In this document: in pieces, positions 58,119-64,000 of the stretch
How positions within the stretch are numbered: position 1 is the first letter of the stretch
Layout of the letters: each line of letters starts with the position of its first letter
Source of the DNA: an uncultured Candidatus Saccharibacteria bacterium
Lineage (GTDB): Bacteria; Patescibacteriota; Saccharimonadia; Saccharimonadales; Saccharimonadaceae
Length of the DNA: 64,000 nt
Direction: 5' to 3'
NCBI GenBank assembly: GCA_946186455.1
Contig: CAMHNK010000001.1
Location: forward strand, 1 to 64,000
Program-made: the position numbers and the translations under genes
Notes under the pieces: generated by a model
Databases searched by the model: none
What the model was told of the DNA's origin: nothing
Seen by the model: only the letters and a program-made list of their open reading frames with translations

Positions 58119-58122
<4 letters not shown>
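56407..58122 (+). CDS. RuvX (YqgF) - MltG fusion: Holliday-junction resolvase-like domain + TM + endolytic transglycosylase
   Basis: RuvX: MRVIGLDVGEKRIGVAKAD, VRFQDESLTSVQAEERL, DIDAEAATIILQDFVEHY. TM: FFIISPIVLVLIIAGICGGLYI. MltG: [98 protein letters not shown]. Confidence 0.92.
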
Positions 58123-60580
<2,458 letters not shown>

Positions 60581-60590
60581 AAAATAGCCC

Positions 60591-60619
60591 TTGACAAAAT
60601 CACGCTTATGCTTTATTAT
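60591..60619 (+). promoter_or_regulatory. Sigma70-type promoter of orphan RNA
   Basis: TTGACA (60591-60596), 17-nt spacer, TATTAT (60614-60619). Confidence 0.75.
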
Positions 60620-60625
60620 GGAGAT

Positions 60626-60785
60626 AAGCTGGTACGCTTCACAGGGGTTCCACTGACAAATAGTGGAGTGTGGAGACTTACTAAAACAAACAGCGGATTA
60701 AAACAAACCAATGTGCCCCCAAGGGTGGGCGCGCATCAGCGTGGAGACGACTTAGGTCGTCTCCTTTGTTTCGCCCTTGTTTTTA
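60626..60785 (+). ncRNA. Candidate structured small RNA or long leader, with intrinsic terminator
   Basis: P1 GCTGGTACGC(60628-60637)/GCGCATCAGC(60731-60740); P2 CTTCACA-ggggt-TCCACT/AGTGGA-g-TGTGGAG; P3 GCCC/GGGC; terminator stem GGAGACGAC-ttag-GTCGTCTCC (60743-60764) then T-rich. No supporting coding signal. Confidence 0.6.
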
Positions 60786-60866
60786 CTTGATTTTTTTGTA
60801 AAAGTATGCTAAAATATACAAAGTCCAAGAGGCTAAAATAAAATCTTATATAAAGGGGGACTTTTT

Positions 60867-61355
60867 ATGCAGAAACCTCTCGGGAAGAACTTTATGAAAG
60901 ATCATGGCAAAGAATTGGAAGTGTTCTTACGGAAAGGTATTAACTCGGAGTTCACCGTTCGCGCGGTTGAACGGCCGGACGGCCGGCTGTTCCAGTCTTT
61001 CAAAGATGGAGACTGGGAATACGAGAATGCTTGGCTCATCGGCGAGCCGTCGAGTGGCGAAACCGTCATTCGCTATAAGGGTTCGCCCTGCTGGTCGATG
61101 TCTTATCGGAGCGAAATGATGGCTTACGCCGACAAGCTCGAGGTTTATGCGTGCTTAAGAGAGGCTCTGAAAAAGCCGAACAGTGATGGCTACTTCCGTG
61201 GCCCCACCGAGTTCCACACGCGCAAGAACTATTCCTACTACAACGTCCAGCACGGTCCGCTCACTAAATTCAATGGCTATGAGTACATCAAGGATATCGA
61301 TGGCGATGTGGTCTTTCGTATCCACTACAATGGCGGCGTTATTGGCGTTTACTGA
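60867..61355 (+). CDS. DUF5680-like hypothetical protein
   Basis: 162 aa; EVFLRKG...FQSFKDGDWEYENAWLIGEPSSGETVIRYKGSPCWSMSYRSEM resembles DUF5680 proteins. Confidence 0.55.
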   Translation: MQKPLGKNFMKDHGKELEVFLRKGINSEFTVRAVERPDGRLFQSFKDGDWEYENAWLIGEPSSGETVIRYKGSPCWSMSYRSEMMAYADKLEVYACLREALKKPNSDGYFRGPTEFHTRKNYSYYNVQHGPLTKFNGYEYIKDIDGDVVFRIHYNGGVIGVY

Positions 61356-61366
61356 TAACCAGCCCA

Positions 61367-61391
61367 CCACCGCTACTAGCGGTGGTTTTTC
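61367..61391 (+). terminator. Terminator after the DUF5680-like gene
   Basis: CCACCGCT act AGCGGTGG ttttt. Confidence 0.85.
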
Positions 61392-61412
61392 TTTTATGTT
61401 ATAATATGTTTT

Positions 61413-62081
61413 ATGATTAAGTTTACGATTATTACATTGTTTCAGGAAGCTCTGGAACCGTATCTCAAGACTTCAATGATGTGGAAGGCGGTAGATAAGG
61501 GGTATGCAGAGTTTAATTTTGTAAACTTACGCGAATTTGGACTCGGCCCGCACCGTTCTGTAGATGATACGCCTTATGGCGGTGGCGACGGGATGTTGAT
61601 GCGTTGCGAGCCAGTATTTAATGCGATTGAGTCGGTGAAGGCAAAAGATCCATCCGCGAAGGTAATTGTGCCGACACCAGCCGGGGAAGTCTGGGATCAG
61701 AAAAAGGCCGCCGAATTTGCGGCTTCTGGCACCGGCAGGGATGCTCATTACATTATTTTTTGCCCGCATTACGAAGGGTACGACGAGCGTATTCTCTCAA
61801 TTATTGATTATAAATTCTCACTCGGTAAATACGTACTGACGGGCGGGGAATTACCAGCACTCATTATGATTGATTCAATTGTGCGCCTAATCCCGGGAGT
61901 TCTAGGTGGTGAGCAGTCAGCCGAAATTGAGTCATTTTCGGATGGTGATAATATCGAATATCCGCAGTATACTAAACCTTATGATTTTCGTGGCATGACC
62001 GTGCCGGACATTCTGCTCTCGGGTAACCATGGCGAAATCGCCAAATGGCGTGCCGAGCATTCGAAAAAAGCTGATTATTAG
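61413..62081 (+). CDS. trmD: tRNA (guanine37-N1)-methyltransferase
   Basis: GPHRSVDDTPYGGGDGMLMRCEPV, IIFCPHYEGYDERI, YVLTGGELPALIMIDSIVRLIPGVLG. Confidence 0.95.
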   Translation: MIKFTIITLFQEALEPYLKTSMMWKAVDKGYAEFNFVNLREFGLGPHRSVDDTPYGGGDGMLMRCEPVFNAIESVKAKDPSAKVIVPTPAGEVWDQKKAAEFAASGTGRDAHYIIFCPHYEGYDERILSIIDYKFSLGKYVLTGGELPALIMIDSIVRLIPGVLGGEQSAEIESFSDGDNIEYPQYTKPYDFRGMTVPDILLSGNHGEIAKWRAEHSKKADY

Positions 62082-62090
62082 GAAGGAAAA

Positions 62091-62115
62091 AAGCCGAGGG
62101 AAACTCGGCTTTTAA
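62091..62115. terminator. Bidirectional terminator between trmD and the minus-strand gene
   Basis: AAGCCGAG ggaaa CTCGGCTT ttaa. Confidence 0.8.
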
Positions 62116-62630
62116 ACTGCTTCGTGCGGCATCATGCCCAGGAAATTGAGCTCTTCAATGGTCCATTTGAGTTCATCGTAGGTGCAGTTGTTTTTAGCTT
62201 CAAATTGCCAATTTTTCCAGCCATTTAGAAGTGTCGCAACCACTTTGAGATTATTATATCTGCCCTTGATAAACATGCGGATTTCGCAACCCGCGCCCGG
62301 ATAGATGCATTCACCCCGAGAGAGATGTTCCACGATTTCTTGAGCGGCCTTATAGAAAAAGGCCATTTCTTCGGATTTCTCACAGGGGCGGCAACTTTCC
62401 AGACCAAAGAACATCAGGTTCTGATCCATGACGTGCTCGCCGTCGTAACCACTGCAGTGCTTTTCACAGTCTACCATATAGCGGAAGACCATGTGTGGTT
62501 CGAATTTCTCGTGATTCTTGTTATGGGTCTGAAGTAATTCGAGTAAGCTCCTGGTGGCAAGATCCAAGAATTTCATCTCCTCAACGGGTGTTTTTGAAAC
62601 AGTTTTTGAAGGTTCGGCTGTCTTTTTCAT
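62112..62630 (-). CDS. Hypothetical protein
   Basis: 172-aa minus-strand ORF with several Cys/His (DCEKHCSGYDGEH...ESCRPCEKSEE); terminator at its 3' end. Confidence 0.6.
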   Translation of the reverse strand: MKKTAEPSKTVSKTPVEEMKFLDLATRSLLELLQTHNKNHEKFEPHMVFRYMVDCEKHCSGYDGEHVMDQNLMFFGLESCRPCEKSEEMAFFYKAAQEIVEHLSRGECIYPGAGCEIRMFIKGRYNNLKVVATLLNGWKNWQFEAKNNCTYDELKWTIEELNFLGMMPHEAV

Positions 62631-62717
62631 TATTGTGTCCCCCTATAAAATAATTAACAGCTATGTTTTATTATACCACACTTATGCTAAAATGTCAATC
62701 TGAGGTATAATAGGAGT

Positions 62718-64000
62718 ATGCTACTGACCGATTCAGTCGAGAGTTTGAAGGGAATTGGGCCAAAAACGGCGGAAGTCCTGAAAAAAGCCGGGATTAAGAC
62801 CGTCCGGGATTTCTTTTATAATCTGCCTCGCGATTATGAGAATTTCGCTGCACCAACCAGTATTTCAGCGATGCGGCCAGGGAAGGTGGTGATTCGGGGG
62901 AAGATTGATTCTTTGTCAAATCGGCCATCACGAAGAAGACACTTATCAATTACAGAGGGGGTGGTTAGCGACGGCTCTGGTTCAGTGCGGGTGGTTTGGT
63001 TTAATCAGAGTTACCGGATGCGCCAGTTCGATCCGGAAAAAGAGTACTATTTTTCGGGGGTTTACGAACTAAAAAACAACCGTTATCAGATCACTTCGCC
63101 GTCGGCGATTTTAGCCTCGGATGTCGATGTCGGCTCGGAGCTCGCACCGATTTATGTGGCACATGGGTCGGTGAAATCAAATGATTTTAAACGACTGATG
63201 AATAATTCCAGGGAAAGATTTAGCGAGATCCCAGATTTGCTACCAACCGTGGTCGCCGGAACACGTAAAGAAGCCTTATATAAGGTACATTTTCCGGAAA
63301 GTGTGGCAGAAGCGACGAGCGGGCGAAATTATTTGGCTTATGAGGAGCTATTTGAGCTGATTTTAGCAGCGAGACTAAACCGCGAAGAGAACGAAAAACT
63401 CCGTGCTACACCAATACCATTTAATGTCACTAGGGTTCGGGATTTTGTGAGTAAGTTACCCTTTAAATTGACCAATGCACAACGTAAATCCGCGTGGGAA
63501 ATCTTCCAGGATATGGAAAAGGATACGCCAATGAATCGGTTGCTCCAGGGTGATGTGGGCTCGGGCAAAACGATGGTGGCGGCGATGGCGGCGTTCGAGG
63601 CCGTGTCAGGTGGTAGCCAGGTAGCACTACTTGCGCCAACGGCGATTCTGGCAACCCAGCACTACGAAGGACTTAAGGATTTGCTGAAACAATTTGGCAT
63701 TAAAACTATGCTTCTAATTGGCGCAACTAAAGAGAAAGATACTCTCAAGAAGAATATCATAGACGGTGAAATTGATTTCGTAATAGGTACACACGCACTT
63801 CTTACTGATGACACGGAATTTAAGAACTTGGGGCTTGTGATTATCGATGAGCAACATCGGTTTGGCGTGGAGCAAAGGCAGAAATTGATGCTAAAATCCC
63901 CGGATGGGCTCGCACCACATCTTCTGGCAATGACGGCGACACCGATTCCGCGGTCGCTTCAACTCACCGTGTTTGGCGATCTTGATGTTTCGATTTTGAA
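62718..64000 (+). CDS. recG: ATP-dependent DNA helicase RecG (C-terminus beyond window)
   Basis: Open frame from ATG 62718 to the edge: SLKGIGPKTAEVLKKAGIKTVRDFFYNLPRDYE, LLQGDVGSGKTMVAAMAA, LAPTAILATQHYE, GTHALL, IIDEQHRFGVEQR, MTATPIPRSL. Not in the supplied ORF track. Confidence 0.95.
   Translation, partial: MLLTDSVESLKGIGPKTAEVLKKAGIKTVRDFFYNLPRDYENFAAPTSISAMRPGKVVIRGKIDSLSNRPSRRRHLSITEGVVSDGSGSVRVVWFNQSYRMRQFDPEKEYYFSGVYELKNNRYQITSPSAILASDVDVGSELAPIYVAHGSVKSNDFKRLMNNSRERFSEIPDLLPTVVAGTRKEALYKVHFPESVAEATSGRNYLAYEELFELILAARLNREENEKLRATPIPFNVTRVRDFVSKLPFKLTNAQRKSAWEIFQDMEKDTPMNRLLQGDVGSGKTMVAAMAAFEAVSGGSQVALLAPTAILATQHYEGLKDLLKQFGIKTMLLIGATKEKDTLKKNIIDGEIDFVIGTHALLTDDTEFKNLGLVIIDEQHRFGVEQRQKLMLKSPDGLAPHLLAMTATPIPRSLQLTVFGDLDVSIL

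Overview
The window looks like Saccharibacteria (TM7)/Patescibacteria chromosome: compact, standard genetic code, low-to-moderate GC, many short start/stop overlaps. It is gene-dense. It carries a core translation/transcription block (secE-nusG-rplK-rplA-rplJ-rplL, broken up by hypothetical genes and terminators), replication and recombination genes (dnaX, dnaB, recR, recG, obgE), a phosphatidylglycerol-assembly module, the queuosine tail-end genes (tgt-queA-queH), a deoxynucleotide salvage cluster, a heterodimeric ABC exporter, cell-wall genes (VanY-like, MltG, LysM-CHAP), a two-component system and several surface/secreted proteins. No tRNA, rRNA or CRISPR was found. The strongest unexplained signals are: (1) a ~73-bp GC-rich palindromic cassette present twice (70/73 identical, with a compensatory G-C to A-T pair swap), once in the loop of the rplL terminator and once in frame inside obgE, plus a diverged relative with the same bulged-C hairpin in the nusG terminator loop; (2) a secreted cutinase + VWA fusion protein; (3) a RuvX-MltG fusion (cytosolic Holliday-junction resolvase family joined through one TM to an extracytoplasmic transglycosylase); (4) an orphan structured small RNA with its own sigma70-type promoter and terminator between obgE and a DUF5680-like gene; (5) recurrent TGnTATAAT boxes 6-7 nt before start codons, implying widespread leaderless transcription. 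All calls are from reading the sequence by eye; no database search was run.
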